DNA of 64,000 bases from Cervus elaphus (GCF_910594005.1 NC_057832.1:105969152-106033151), one strand, 5' to 3'; shown: positions 32,103-43,320, counted from the stretch's first letter. Made by a program: numbers and translations. The notes: a model not told the origin generated them from the letters alone.

Positions 32103-32180
32103 TTATCGGATTGGCCAAAGTTCAGAATTTTCGGTAATAGCTAAAAGAGAAACATGAATAAACTTTTTGGCCAGCCCAAC
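32103..32180. mobile_element. Mariner-type MITE
   Basis: About 78 bases have inverted ends. The left end carries 'attggccaaagttca' and the right end, reversed, gives 'ctggccaaaaagttta'. This resembles the short non-autonomous mariner elements of ruminants, moved in trans by a transposase. The middle holds no coding sequence. Confidence 0.75.
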
Positions 32181-32439
32181 AGCTCTGGGAAGACTTGACA
32201 TAAAGTTTTGTTTTGTTGCATATAGCACTTTTTTCTAACGTATTTGCCTATTGAACTCTTTTAGAAGAATCACTTATACCACCTGAGTTTTATGTTCCTT
32301 CCTTCCTTTGGAAAATTGAAAGATTAATGAATACTCTGTAACTGAGATGAAAAGATATATACACTGGAGCCCAAAGTTAGGGCAAAAAGTTAATATATTA
32401 AGGGATCTTCTACTTTATATCTAATTTTATGAATCTTTC

Positions 32440-32580
32440 ATTTAAAAAGATACACAAAACAAATATGACAAGATGTTAACAGTTGTAAATTTTGGGAAGA
32501 GATTATGGGTTATACTCCTTTTTAGTATATGCTTATTTTCTGGGAAAGTCAGTTAAGGTACATGGGAAATGTAAATGTCA
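32440..32580 (+). mobile_element. Possible L1M 3' UTR fragment
   Basis: The text 'gacaagatgttaacagttg' followed by a 'tgggttatactcctttttag' block resembles an old L1 3' UTR in sense. The call is weak. Confidence 0.35.
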
Positions 32581-32611
32581 ATTGTGTATAAGGCATTACA
32601 GTAATAACCAT

Positions 32612-32765
32612 TCATCTGTTTATTTATTCAACAAAGGCTTATGGAATACTTAAAATATACCATGCACGATTCTCGGCATTTGTGATATACCAATAAATAA
32701 ATAGATAAAGATCTCTGTCCTTGAGGTGCCAGACTAAAGTTTAATTCAATAAATATTTATGAATT
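32612..32765 (-). mobile_element. L2 3' end fragment
   Basis: Reversed L2 terminus: 'tttattcaacaaaggctta', 'accatgcacgattctcgg' and 'agatctctgtccttgaggt' lie in the expected order. Confidence 0.6.
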
Positions 32766-33090
32766 GTTGAGTCTTGTTCCTAATAATGTCTGAATAAGAT
32801 TCTATCTGACTGACCCTTCTGCAGATAACAACTGTAAAGTCTAGACAGAAACAAGACAAAACTAAAAAGCAAAACCAATGGCCAGAAAGTGCTGGAGAGC
32901 AACAAAATGCAGGTAGTTTCTGAAGGGGAATCAACACTTAGAAAAAGGGGAAGGCTCTAGGTAAGTTCCTATTGGTATGGCTTATAAACTGAGTAAAGGC
33001 CTCAGTTTGCCCTACACAAATAATGGCCTTTTTTTTTTTTAACTTTGGTGGAGGACATCACCACCAAATTTAATAGATTTTCAAATCTGA

Positions 33091-33588
33091 GAAGATTAGC
33101 AAACCTAAGCAGAATATATACAAAGAAAGCCATACAAAACATAGTCAAACTTCTGAAAATCAGTGATTAAGAGAAAGTCTTGAATGTAGCCAGAGAAAAT
33201 CAACAGATTTTATAAATGTGAATGAAAATCCAAATCCAAATCATTATTGATCTCTCATTAGAGAAAAATGGAGTCTAGAATACATTAGAACAAAAATATT
33301 TAAAGAGCTTGAAAGGGAGAACTGGTAATCCAGAATTTTCTGTCGAGAAAAAATATCCTTCAAGAATAAAAGCAAAATGAAGACATTTTTAGGTCAAACT
33401 AAAAATATTTGTCACCAGTATACCTGAACTAGAACTGTATTGTGTTGAAAGAAGTTCTTCAAGCTGAAAGGAAATGATATCAGCTAAAAATGTCCTATTT
33501 TGAGAGTTATCATAAAGATATAGTAATCAAGACAGCATAGTATTGGTGAAAGAATAGACACACCAATTGGTATAATAGAATAAAGAAC
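33091..33588 (+). mobile_element. Old L1 fragment hosting a younger L1 (left part)
   Basis: Text resembling the end of L1 ORF1 (33120-33500: 'gtcttgaatgtagccagag', 'aaaatatccttcaagaata') is joined to ORF2-type text (33515-33588: 'agtaatcaagacagcatag', 'tattggt'). An internal deletion between the two is likely. The ORF2 text resumes at 34656, beyond the inserted L1. Confidence 0.75.
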
Positions 33589-33597
33589 TCAGGAATA

Positions 33598-34313
33598 TAA
33601 TAGCAAATGAAGAAACAGACAAAGGATTAATCTCAAAAATATACAAGCAACTCCTGCAGCTCAATTCCAGAAAAATAAATGACCCAATAAAAAAATGGGC
33701 CAAAGAACTAAACAGACATTTCTCCAAAGAAGACATTCAGATGGCTAACAAACACATGAAAAGGTGCTCAACATCACTCATTATTAGAGAAATGCAAATC
33801 AAAACCACAATGAGGTACCATTACACGCCAGTCAGGATGGCTGCTATCCAAAAGTCTACAAGCAATAAATGCTGGAGAGGGTGTGGAGAAAAGGGAACCC
33901 TCTTACACTGTTGGTGGGAATGCAAACTAGTACAGCTGCTATGGAGAACAGTGTGGAGATTTCTTAAAAAACTGGAAATAGAACTGCCATATGACCCAGC
34001 AATCCCACTTCTGGGCATACACACTGAGGAAACCAGACCTGAAAGAGACACGTGCACCCCAATGTTCATCGCAGCACTGTTTATAATAGCCAGGACATGG
34101 AAGCAACCTAGATGCCCATCAGCAGATGAATGGATAAGGAAGCTGTGGTACATATACACCATGGAATATTACTCAGCCGTTAAAAATAATTCATTTGAAT
34201 CAGTCCTAATGAGATGGATGAAACTGGAGCCCATTATACAGAGTGAAGTAAGCCAGGAAGATAAAGAACATTACAGCATACTAACATATATATGGAATTT
34301 AGAAAGATGGTAA
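33598..34313 (+). pseudogene. L1 ORF2 C-terminal remnant (~238 codons)
   Basis: The frame is open from the truncation point to the natural ORF2 stop at 34311-34313 and corresponds to the last fifth of ORF2p. The knuckle is kept, with 'HCWWECK' at the position where the intact copy at 10117-13935 has 'HCWCECK'. There is no promoter, endonuclease or reverse transcriptase, so it is a dead fragment despite the open frame. Confidence 0.93.
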
Positions 34314-34633
34314 CGATAACCCTATATACAAAACAGAAAAAGAGACACAGAAATACAGAACAGACTTTTGGACTCTGTGGGAGAAGGTGAGGGTGGGATA
34401 TTTCAAAAGAACAGCATGTATACTATCTATGGTGAAACAGATCACCAGCCCAGGTGGGATGCATGAGACAAGTGCTCGGGCCTGGTGCACTGGGAAGACC
34501 CAGAGGAATCGGGTGGAGAGGGAGGTGGGAGGGGGGATCGGGATGGGGAATACGTGTAAATCTATGGCTGATTCATATCAATGTATGACAAAACCCACTG
34601 AAATGTTGTGAAGTAATTAGCCTCCAACTAATC
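34314..34633 (+). other. L1 3' UTR of the inserted copy
   Basis: Nearly the same text as the 3' UTR of the intact L1, including the G-run block at 34511-34548. It forms one arm of the inverted pair with 34903-35106. Confidence 0.9.
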
Positions 34634-34655
34634 AAAAAAAAAAAAATCAGGAATA

Positions 34656-34745
34656 GATCCACACAAATTTAGTCAGCTGATTTTTGACAGCGATACAAAG
34701 ATAATTCAATGGAGAAAAGATAAGTTACATAAATATGTTTATCAA
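34656..34745 (+). mobile_element. Old L1 fragment (right part)
   Basis: Continues the ORF2-type text broken at 33588 ('atccacacaaatttagtcag', 'caatggagaaaagat'). It is diverged and non-coding. Confidence 0.75.
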
Positions 34746-34877
34746 AACTCTGTAAATATACACTTAAGATTTATGCATTTCATTGTATGCATGCATGTTT
34801 AAAAGAAAAAATAAAATAATGAACTTTAATTAATGATTTGCATATTGACAGATTTAGGAGTGAAATGTATCAGTGTC

Positions 34878-35107
34878 TTTATTTTTTTTATTTTTTTATT
34901 TTTTGTCATACATTGATATGAATCAGCCATAGATCTACACGTATTCCCCATCCCGATCCCCCCTCCCACCTCCCTCCCCACCCGATTCCTCCGGGTCTTC
35001 CCAGTGCACCAGGCCCGAGCACTTGTCTCATGCATCCCACCTGGGCTGGTGATCTGTTTCACCATAAATAGTATACATGCTGTTCTTTTGAAATATCCCA
35101 CCCTCAC
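34878..35107 (-). mobile_element. 5'-truncated L1 3' end, minus strand
   Basis: A T-rich run (34878-34903) is followed by the reversed 3' UTR of the recent L1, including the G-run block (34983-34946 in sense). Only about 205 bases of L1 are kept. No clear target-site duplication was found. Confidence 0.92.
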
Positions 35108-35120
35108 ATTCTTTAATTTA

Positions 35121-35643
35121 CTGTTGTTGTTCAGTTGCTAAGTCATGTCCGACTCTTTGTGACCCCATGAATTGCTGCACTCCAGGCTTCCCTGTCCTTG
35201 ACTAGCTCCCAGAGTTTGCTCAAACTCATGTCCATTGAGCCCATGATGTCATTACACCATCTCCTTCTCTGTTGTCTCCTTTCTCCTCCTGCCCTCAATC
35301 TTTCCTAGCATCAGGGTCTTCTCCAGTGAGTCGGCTTTTTGCATCAGGTGGCTAAAGTATTGGAGCTTCAGGTTCAGCATCAGTCCTTCCAATGAATATT
35401 CAGGGTTGATTTCCTTTAGGATTGACTGGTTTGATCTCCTTGCTGTCCAAGAGACTCTCAAGAGTCTTCTCCAGCACCACAGCTTGAAAGCATCAATTTT
35501 TTGTCATTCAGCCTTATTTATGGTCCAGCTCTCACATCCATACATGACTACTGGAAAGACCCAAGCTTTGACTATGTGGACCTTTGTCAACAAAGTGATG
35601 TCCCTACTTTTTAATATGCTGTCTAGGTTTGTCATAGCTTTGA
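35121..35643 (-). mobile_element. BovB LINE 3' part
   Basis: Reversed BovB from its tail ('gttgctaagtcatgtccg') inward to the 'catagctttga' block. About 520 bases with no intact frame. Confidence 0.9.
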
Positions 35644-35829
35644 AATGAATAGAAATTTGATGAAGTAGATTAGTAAAAGATAATGATCAAATCCAAGTGG
35701 CAGCTCTTCACATGCTTCTAGTATTATTTTTCTCTGTTTAATGTTTTGTCATAAATATTGTGAAAAAAATTCTGGACTGTCTATATGGACTGAAATTTCT
35801 AACTGTTGTCCCCCAAATCAGGAAGAAGT

Positions 35830-36650
35830 AATTCTTCATTCTCAAGGATCTCCTAATGCAGTGAGAGAAACAAAGATGTAAATCATAAAAACATGGTACT
35901 ATAAATTCAATAGTGATGAATACAAGTTGTTATGCAAACATAGAGAAAGGCCCTATAATCTAAACCAGGGGTGATCAGAGGTGATGAGGTATTACATGCT
36001 GCTTCTACTGAGTTCTAATTAACAACAATTTGCCATAAAGGTTGAGGAAAGGAGGCAGTGAAGGAAAGGGTATTCCAGGTAGAGGAGATAGATGGGCGGA
36101 GACCAAAAGAGGATTTACAGTAGAAATGAGTGAGATATTAGATATAATTGGAAGCCAGACATTGCAGTTTGAGCCTGTCTGTTGGGAACTATGGAGTGGT
36201 CTTCAATAAGGAGGTAGCATGGACACATTTGAGTTTCAGACAGACTGCTCGGGCAGCTGTGAAAAATGGATTTGAAGTATTGCCTCTGCAAGAGTAATTA
36301 GGCTGTTAACAATATTGAGACTTGATGGGCATCTGAACTAAAACTTATATTTTAAGGATGGAGAAAAAGGGAGACTCAGTTTAAAACGTAGGAAGAAAGC
36401 AGAGTTGGATATGGGTTTAGGATAACCATGTAATTTATCATCTATCAAGGGTACTTTGGAGAGTGAAAGCTGGCATTTTGATAATTACGCCAGGGGCATC
36501 TGGCATTAACTGGAATAGTCCAGGGCAAATGGAACATATTGTCAGAGAAGACATAACGGAGTGTGAATTGAAGAGGAGCCTAGAGTGACCCTGAGGCTCC
36601 TAACTCTTTGACAGAGGTGGGAGCAGGTTTAAAAGTGGAGATGATTATGT
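35830..36650 (-). mobile_element. Ancient L2 LINE fragment
   Basis: Reversed L2 text in the expected order: 'aagggtattccaggtagag' (36067), 'gcagtttgagcctgtctg' (36164), 'ggagtggtcttcaataagg' (36193) and, later, 'agagtgaccctgaggctcc' (36581). It is strongly diverged. Confidence 0.55.
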
Positions 36651-36780
36651 ACAAAGAAGTTTGTGATTTGTTGGTTTCTGCTCTAAGGAATTTACAGTCA
36701 AGAGAAAACTCAACTTTTCTTGGCTATGATAGTCAAATGAGATCTGAGTTGGATCACAAGAGAATGTAGGATTTAGATCT

Positions 36781-36892
36781 CCAGCAAGCTCAGTTGGTAA
36801 AGAATCCACCTGCAATGTAGGAGACCCTGGTTCTATTCCTGGGTTGGGAAGATTCGCTGGAGAAGGGATAGGCTACCCACCCCAGTATTCCT
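36781..36892 (+). mobile_element. Bov-tA SINE, 5' half
   Basis: The head and body run up to 'cccagtattcct', where a second Bov-tA begins. It is either a truncated copy or one broken by the next insertion. Confidence 0.85.
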
Positions 36893-37086
36893 GGGCTTCC
36901 CTTATGGCTCAGTTGGTGAAGAATCCACCTGCAGTGCAGGAGACCTGGGTTCAATCCCTGCATGGAAAGATCCCCTGGAGAAGGGAAAGGCTACCCACTC
37001 CAGTATTCTGGCCTGGAGAATTCCATGGACTGTATAGTCCATAGAGTCACAAAGAGTCAGACATGACTGAGCAACTTTCACTTTCA
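36893..37086 (+). mobile_element. Bov-tA SINE, tandem with the previous one
   Basis: Complete sense copy from 'gggcttcccttatggctc' to 'caactttcactttc'. It is joined directly to the half copy at 36781-36892. Confidence 0.9.
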
Positions 37087-37194
37087 AGATAAAAGGATAC
37101 ATAAGACCAAGGTGAGCCGTGAGCTCTGAAAATAACGTTTTTCATAGAGCTGTCTTTCTTGATTATTTAAATAGTTAAAAAAATGGAAATAACT

Positions 37195-37447
37195 CCTGGG
37201 CATCCCAGGTGACACAGTGGTAAAGAATCTGCCTGCCAATGCAGGAGACGCAAGAAAGCCAGGTTCAATCCCTGAGTGGGGAAGATCTCCTAGAGTAGGA
37301 AATGACAACCCGCTCCAGTATTCTTGTTTGGAAAATCCCATGGGCAGAGGAGCCTGGTAGGCTTACTGTCCATGGGGTCACAAAGAGTTGGACATGACTG
37401 AGTGATTGAGCGTGCACACACACAGAGACACATACCCACACACACTC
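37195..37447 (+). mobile_element. Bov-tA SINE with (CA)-rich tail
   Basis: Sense copy followed by a CA-rich tail at about 37411-37447, a common origin of ruminant microsatellites. Confidence 0.9.
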
Positions 37448-38758
37448 CATTATTAGGATTTTAGGAGTCCAAGTGAGAAACAGATATCAAAACAGACAAA
37501 TGAGGTTACTATATCTAGAACTATCTCTATTACTGTTGTTACTAGACTTGTTTGGAGCAGGTGGCTTGGGCCTGCAACCACCGCTGCACTTCCTGATTGG
37601 ATCTCGGGAGTCTTTGTGAGGAGAGGAGCCCGTAAGGCAGTCACCACGATATTCTTGTTCTCAGTAGTATTCTGTAACTTCAAGGTGGAGCTCCTAACCA
37701 GGTAGATGATTATCCATCCAGGGGAGGAGTCACTGTCTTAACTGTACCGAGTCCTGAGAATGGGATCAGAGAGATAAAGACAACAGGTGACACCTGACTT
37801 TTGTATCATTGTCTTTTTCCTATCAGAAAAGCAAGTCAACTGATGTCAGAATCTTTCTACTTAGCCAGATGGATAACTCCCTCCTCTTCCAGTGCTGGGA
37901 AGTCATGGAGAGGTGGGAAAAGGAGAAGTTTTACTGTCATGCTGGCCCTTCCTGGGATGAAAGTTATTTCACGGCCACTTGAAGCCAGGAGAGTAGAGTC
38001 CCCTCTAACATCCCATATATCTCTAGCGTAACTCCAGTCTAGGTTTGTTACCCATTTCAGAAATACATTAATATATTCTCATGTGGCAATACTCCCACTA
38101 TGTTAGTCTGCCTGCAAGTCTCCTTTTTTACCTTCATCCTAACAGTTCCTAGGCACTGACATCCTCATATTTGTAGATTTACATTCAGTTACAAATTCCT
38201 TAAGCTGCAGTTTCATTTTGCTTCCATTTCCATCTGATTGATTTCTTTTGAACAAGATATACCTTTTGATCACTGACTTTGTAATGAATTCTGCACCATC
38301 GGGTCTCAACCATGCTTATGAGGTAAAATTGATCTTCTTTGCTAAGCCTCAAGTTCACCTTGACTTTTTTCCCCTAACCTAGATCGAATGCACTGGTATA
38401 TCTATTGAAACATATGTAGATTCTTGTGCTTTCAGCTATGTTCTCCTTTGAATTACCTGGCACTTCATCCACTGTTAATCTTTTTTTTTTTCCTCAATGT
38501 CAGAAGCAGTGTTGACTGTCAATACTTTTTCCCATTTTAACTGAGAATATTTCATCTTCCTTTTCAATTTCAACTTAAAAGTCCTTTCAATCAGAATAAC
38601 AAATTATTTTCTCATTAGTCATCATGATATATCTTTTGTCAGAGACATTCTGTAACCTCTAGGTGGAACTCAAGGATACATGCCCTACTCCCTCTTTCCG
38701 AAGTCAAGGAAGAAGATGTGTACTGATACCTGTCTATTTATCTAGATCTATGGGTCAG
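37448..38758. other. Unique sequence
   Basis: No gene or repeat family is recognised. A T-run lies at 38481-38491. Confidence 0.45.
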
Positions 38759-38930
38759 TGGGCTTCTCAGGTGGTGCAGCGGTAAAGAACTTGCTTGCCA
38801 GTGCAGGAGACACAAGAGCCTTGGGTTGGGAAGATCCCCTGGAGAAGGGCATGGCAACCCACTCCAGTATTCTTGCCTAGAGAATCCCATGAACAGAGGA
38901 GCCTGGTGGACTACAGTCCATGGCGTCCAT
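38759..38930 (+). mobile_element. Bov-tA SINE, left arm of an inverted pair
   Basis: Sense copy from 'ggcttctcaggtggtgcag' to 'cagtccatggcgtcc'. It meets an oppositely oriented SINE with almost no spacer. Confidence 0.9.
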
Positions 38931-39048
38931 TGAGACCCCATGGACTGTAGCTACTTCCTTCTCTAGGGGATCCTCCTGACCCAGGGATCAAACCCACATC
39001 TCCCTCATTGCAGATGGATTCTTTACTGCTGAGCCACCAGGGAAGCCC
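38931..39048 (-). mobile_element. Bov-tA SINE, right arm of an inverted pair
   Basis: Reversed partial copy ending in the head 'gagccaccagggaagccc'. Part of its body is missing between 'ccccatggactgtagct' and 'cttccttctctagggg'. Confidence 0.9.
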
Positions 39049-39650
39049 AAACTCTAGGTTTGGGGAGTGGTAAAGGAAGCCTTGCAGTGGCCTCTGTTTC
39101 CTATTTGAGCGGATGGTTTGATGCTGATTTAGCTAGCTATTTGTGTTTGTACCCTGGGGAGGACAAGAGAAAATTGTTAATTTGGATACCAAATCCCACA
39201 CTGAACTTTTAGCACCCAGTTCACCATGGAAGTAGATCCCACTGCAATAACACAGAATTAGCTAGGAAAAGAGCTTTGCTTGTTCCTGGAATTTATTCTC
39301 TGAATCTACCTCCCTCCTTACACAGTGTGACCTGTTCCAGAGTCAGCTAGTCAAGGATTCAGTGACCTAGGATTCCAGTCAAATATCTCTCTCCATCAGT
39401 GATAATCAGCATATCTAGCCCAAATCCTATCCTTTTTGAAACTTTAGGTTTTGGTCTGGAAAATGAAAACATACCTATATTATCCCCCATTTTCTAATAA
39501 TCTATAATCTACTCATATACTATTATTTTAAAGCTGTAGTACAACGTGGAAAAAAATGTTCACGTCTTTACCTATCATGTGGTAAAGGGGTCCTAGTCGT
39601 TGGCCACTACAGTTAGGGAGAAGATGTAAATAATGGGATGTAATGGAAAA
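39049..39650. other. Unique sequence
   Basis: No gene or repeat family is recognised. Confidence 0.45.
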
Positions 39651-39860
39651 TACTTCCTAGGTGGCACAGTGGTAAAGAATCCACGTGCAGTGCGGGAGAC
39701 ACAGGTTCAATCCCTGGGTTGGAAAGATGCCGTGGAGAAGGAAGTGGCAACCCACTCCAGTATTCTTGCCTGGAGAATCCCCATGGACAGAGAAACCTGG
39801 TAGGTTATAGTCCACGGAGATGTGGAAGAGTCAGACACTACTGACTGGCTCAGGAACAAT
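39651..39860 (+). mobile_element. Bov-tA SINE
   Basis: Sense copy from 'acttcctaggtggcacag' to 'tactgactggctcagg'. Similar A-rich flanks suggest a diverged target-site duplication. Confidence 0.88.
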
Positions 39861-40032
39861 AAATGGGGAAAATGTACAAGCAGAGAAGTAGCAGAGCATG
39901 CATACTCCCTGAAGCACACTTCTTTTGCTAGAGAGTTGTTGACTCAAGCTGGACAGATGCACTGTAACCAATGATCCAGTGGAGAAGGCTTTGCCCCTGT
40001 AAAACTCTCCATATTTGTAGAAACTAAATTTC

Positions 40033-40130
40033 TATTTTTCCCTTTTTAATTGAAGCATAGTTAATGTTGTGTTAATTTCTTCTGTACAGCAAAGTGATTC
40101 AGTTATACATATATATATATATATACATTC
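40033..40130 (-). mobile_element. L1 3' end fragment with (AT)n
   Basis: The text 'attgaagcatagttaatg' and 'gtacagcaaagtgattcag' is the reversed 3' end of an older artiodactyl L1. A short (AT)n run at 40109-40126 follows. Confidence 0.65.
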
Positions 40131-40287
40131 TATTTATAAATTTATTTCTATAGGTTCTATATATTTATAGGTACCATATATTTGTAGGAATTTGTTAGAT
40201 CAGGATTGGAAAATTTTTTCTCTAAAGGACTAAAAAGTATTTTTAGCTCTGTGAGACGTAGGTTCTGTCACAACTACCCAACTCTCT

Positions 40288-40466
40288 GTTCAGTTCAGTC
40301 GCTCAGTTGTGCCCAACTCTTTGCGACCCCATGAATCGCAGCATGCCAGGCCTCCCTGTCCATCACCAACTCTTGGAGTTTACTCAAACCCATGTCTATT
40401 GAGTCGGTGATGCCATCCAACCATCTCATCCTCTGTCGTCCCCTTCTCCTCCTGCCCCTAATCCAT
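40288..40466 (-). mobile_element. BovB 3' end with target-site duplication
   Basis: Reversed BovB tail of 179 bases. The exact 11-base duplication cccaactctct lies at 40277-40287 and 40467-40477. Confidence 0.94.
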
Positions 40467-40477
40467 CCCAACTCTCT

Positions 40478-41339
40478 ACTGTGGTGCAAAAGCAGACAGA
40501 GCCAATCTGTATTTTAATGGGCATGGCTGTGTATCAGTAAAACTTTATTTACACAGGAGGTGGTGGGTCTGATGTGACTCACGAGGCCTGTTTACTAACC
40601 ATTTATCTAGATAACAATGTAAGAGTGAGCACTTTCTACTCAAAAGTGGTCTTTACAGAAAGAGAGAACTTTTGGAACTTAATACCTATTGTGTCAGCCT
40701 GTTCTTTTACTGACCTAACCCTGACTGACTGAGTCAGCCCTGCTAAGCTACAAAAGCAATCTGGAATGAACCTCCAGAACTAGACTCTAGGAGCACTGTT
40801 ACTAGTTTCTCATGAATCTACAGGAGAAGTTAGGACTCCTAGCAACATTTCTAGAAAGACCTTTCTGAAATTGCGGTCTCTAGTTCTTTACTTTCTCAAT
40901 TTCAGTAGAGAATCTCTGTCCACTGGGCTTTTTGAAAAGGCCATTATCTGTCTCCATGTTATAAAATCCAAAGGTGGCTCTCTGTCTCTCCTTACTCAGT
41001 CACTATGCAGTGTATATATAGCTGACTGCTTTGTCTTTCCTAATGTACTGGCTTCTCTTGGCTTCTATGACACAGCATTTTCTGCATTTTCCTTCTACTT
41101 CATTGGCTACTCTTTCCTGTTTGTCCGAGTTGGCTGCATCAGCACATCATCTAAATGTTAGAGTATCACATAGTTGGGTTTTGGGCACAGGCTCGTCTCT
41201 ATTTGTTTTTTCTCCATTGCTAATTTCATTCAGTCCTTCGGTTTAAATGACATTTATATGCAATGATTATAAAATTTATAACTCAACTTCTGGCATTTCC
41301 TTTCGTTTAGAGTCTTATATACAATTATATTCTTGATGT
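40478..41339. other. Unique sequence
   Basis: No gene or repeat family is recognised. A 96-codon frame at 40871-41161 has no family resemblance. Confidence 0.4.
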
Positions 41340-41685
41340 TTAACCCCTTGCACTGCAAAGAGATCAAACCAGTCAATCCTAAAGGAAATCAACCCTGGAT
41401 ATTCAATGGAAGGACTGATGTTGAAGCTGAAGCTTCAATACTTTGGCCTCCTGATGGGAAGAGCCGGTTCATTGGAAAAACCCTGATGCTGGGAAAGATT
41501 AAAGACAAAAGGAGAAGCAGGAGACAAAGGAGAAGATGGTTGGATGGCATCACCGACTCAGTGAACATGAATTTGAGCAAACTCTGGGAGATAGTGGAGG
41601 ACAGAGGAGCCCAGTGTACTATAGTCCATAGTATAGGATTGCAAATAGTCTGACGTGACTTAGTGACTGAACAACAACAAGTTTA
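41340..41685 (+). mobile_element. BovB 3' end, 5'-truncated
   Basis: Sense copy from 'ttgcactgcaaagagatc' to 'ctgaacaacaacaag'. It faces the reversed BovB starting at 41908, only about 220 bases away. Confidence 0.88.
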
Positions 41686-41699
41686 ATATTTACAAGGAA

Positions 41700-41906
41700 G
41701 AAGTAAACCTGTATTTTCCCCAGCTTTCAGTATCTCAGTGTATGGCACCGTCCTTTCAGCTAACCAAGTAAAAGCCCATCTTGGTCTCTATTTCTCTCCC
41801 TCACAAGCTCTACTTCAGAACCATGAGCAGAACAGAGCCCAAACTAAACAGCTTCTCTCCATCTCTGCTTATGCAAATCACTTCTTTGCTTAATATCTGT
41901 AACAGT
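41700..41906 (+). mobile_element. Ancient L2, segment 1 of 3
   Basis: L2 text in sense ('tatctcagtgtatggcacc', 'tctctccctcacaagct') is cut by the BovB at 41908 and resumes at 43255. Confidence 0.6.
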
Positions 41907-41907
41907 C

Positions 41908-43245
41908 CAGTTCAGTTCAGTCACTCAGTCATGTCTGACTCTTTGTGACCCCATGGACTGCAGCACGCCAGGCTTCCCTGTCCTTCACCAACTCCCAGAG
42001 CTTACTCAAACTCATGTCAAACTCGAGTCAGTGATCCATCCAACCATCTCATCCTCTGTCGTCCCCTTTTTCTCCTGCCATCAATCTTTCCCAGCAACAG
42101 GATATTTTCAAATGAGTCAGCTCTTCGCATCAGGTGGCCAAAGTATTGGAGTTTCAGCTTCAGCATCAGTCCTTCCAATGATTATTCAAGACTGATTTCA
42201 TTTAGGATTGACTGGTTGTATCTCCTTGCGGTCCAAGAGACTCTCAAGAGTCTTCTCCAGCACCACAGCTCAAAAGCATCATTCTTTGGCACTCAGCTTT
42301 TTTTTATAGTCCAACTGTCACTGCTGGAAAAACCGTAGCCTTGACTAGATGGACCTTTGTCAGCAGAGTAATGCCTCTGCTTTTTAATATGCTGCCTAGG
42401 TTGGTCATAACTTTTCTTCCAAGGAGCAAGCGTCTTTTAATTTCGTGGCTGCAGTCACCATCTGCAGTGATTTTGGAGCCCAAGAAAATAAAGTATGTCA
42501 CTGTTTCCATTGTTTCCCCATCTATTTGCCATGAAGCGATGGGACTGGATGCCATGATCTTAGTTTTCTGAATGTCAAGTTTTAAGCCAACTTTTTCTCT
42601 CTCCTCTTTCACTTTCATCAAGAGGCTCTTTTGTGTTCTTGTTGGCTTTCTGCCATAAGGGTGGTGTCATCTCTGTATCTGAGGTTATTGATATTTCTCC
42701 CGGCAATCTTGATTCCAGCTTGTGCTTCATCCAGCCCAGCATTTCACATGATGTGCTCTGCATAGAAGTTAAATAAACAGGGTAACAATATAGAGCCTTG
42801 ACATACTCCTTTCCCAATTTGGAATACCAGTCTGTTGTTCCATGTCCAGTTCTAACTGTTCTTTCTTGACCTGCATACAGACTTCTCAGGAGGCAGGTAA
42901 GATGGTGTGGTATTCCCATCTCTTGAAGAATTTTCACAGTTTGTTGTGATCCACACAGTCAAAGGCTTTAGTGTAGTCAATGAAGCAGAAGTTGATGTTT
43001 TTCTGGCACTCTCTTGCTTTTTTGATGATCCAACAGATGTTGGCAATTTGCTGTCTGGTTCTCCTGCCCTTTCTAAATTCAGCTTGAACTTCATGAAGTT
43101 CACAGTTCGTGTACTGTTGAAGCCTGGCTTGGAGAATTTTGAGCAATACTTTGCTAGCGTGTGAGATGAGTGCAGTTATGCAGTAGTTGGATTCTTTGGC
43201 ATTGCCTTTCTTTGGGATTGGAATGAAAAGTGACCCTTTCCAGTC
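41908..43245 (-). pseudogene. BovB LINE, 1.34 kb, partial reverse transcriptase, broken
   Basis: Reversed BovB from the tail (41908) to a block inside the RT region (43245). Minus-strand frames show RT pieces: 'FIDYTKAFDCVDHNKL' (42934-43146 frame) and, in another frame, the segment around 42575-42937. Frames are broken several times, and the text where the YADD active site should be (about 42660-42690) has lost its frame. No function is expected. It splits an older L2. Confidence 0.9.
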
Positions 43246-43254
43246 AATCCACTG

Positions 43255-43320
43255 ACTCCTCCAAATTCTCCTGTCTGGTTACAACCTAGTCTCCAGGGAT
43301 CAGCCAGAGTGCTCAGTTTA
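43255..43320 (+). mobile_element. Ancient L2, segment 2 of 3
   Basis: A short L2 piece ('ctcctgtctggttacaacc' to 'cagccagagtg') lies between the BovB and the L1. The next L2 text is found at 43666. Confidence 0.6.

Larger units (their letters stand above)
33598..34646 (+). mobile_element. 5'-truncated young L1 inserted in an old L1
   Basis: About 1.05 kb of the recent L1 type in sense: the ORF2 C-terminus, the 3' UTR and an A-run (34634-34646). The duplication tcaggaata lies at 33589-33597 and 34647-34655. Removing the insert and one duplication copy rejoins the older L1 text, so the nesting is clear. Confidence 0.93.

Noticed and set aside
33043..33070. Short inverted repeat 'tttggtgg'/'ccaccaaa'
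   Set aside because: It is too short to support a transposon end or a structured RNA.
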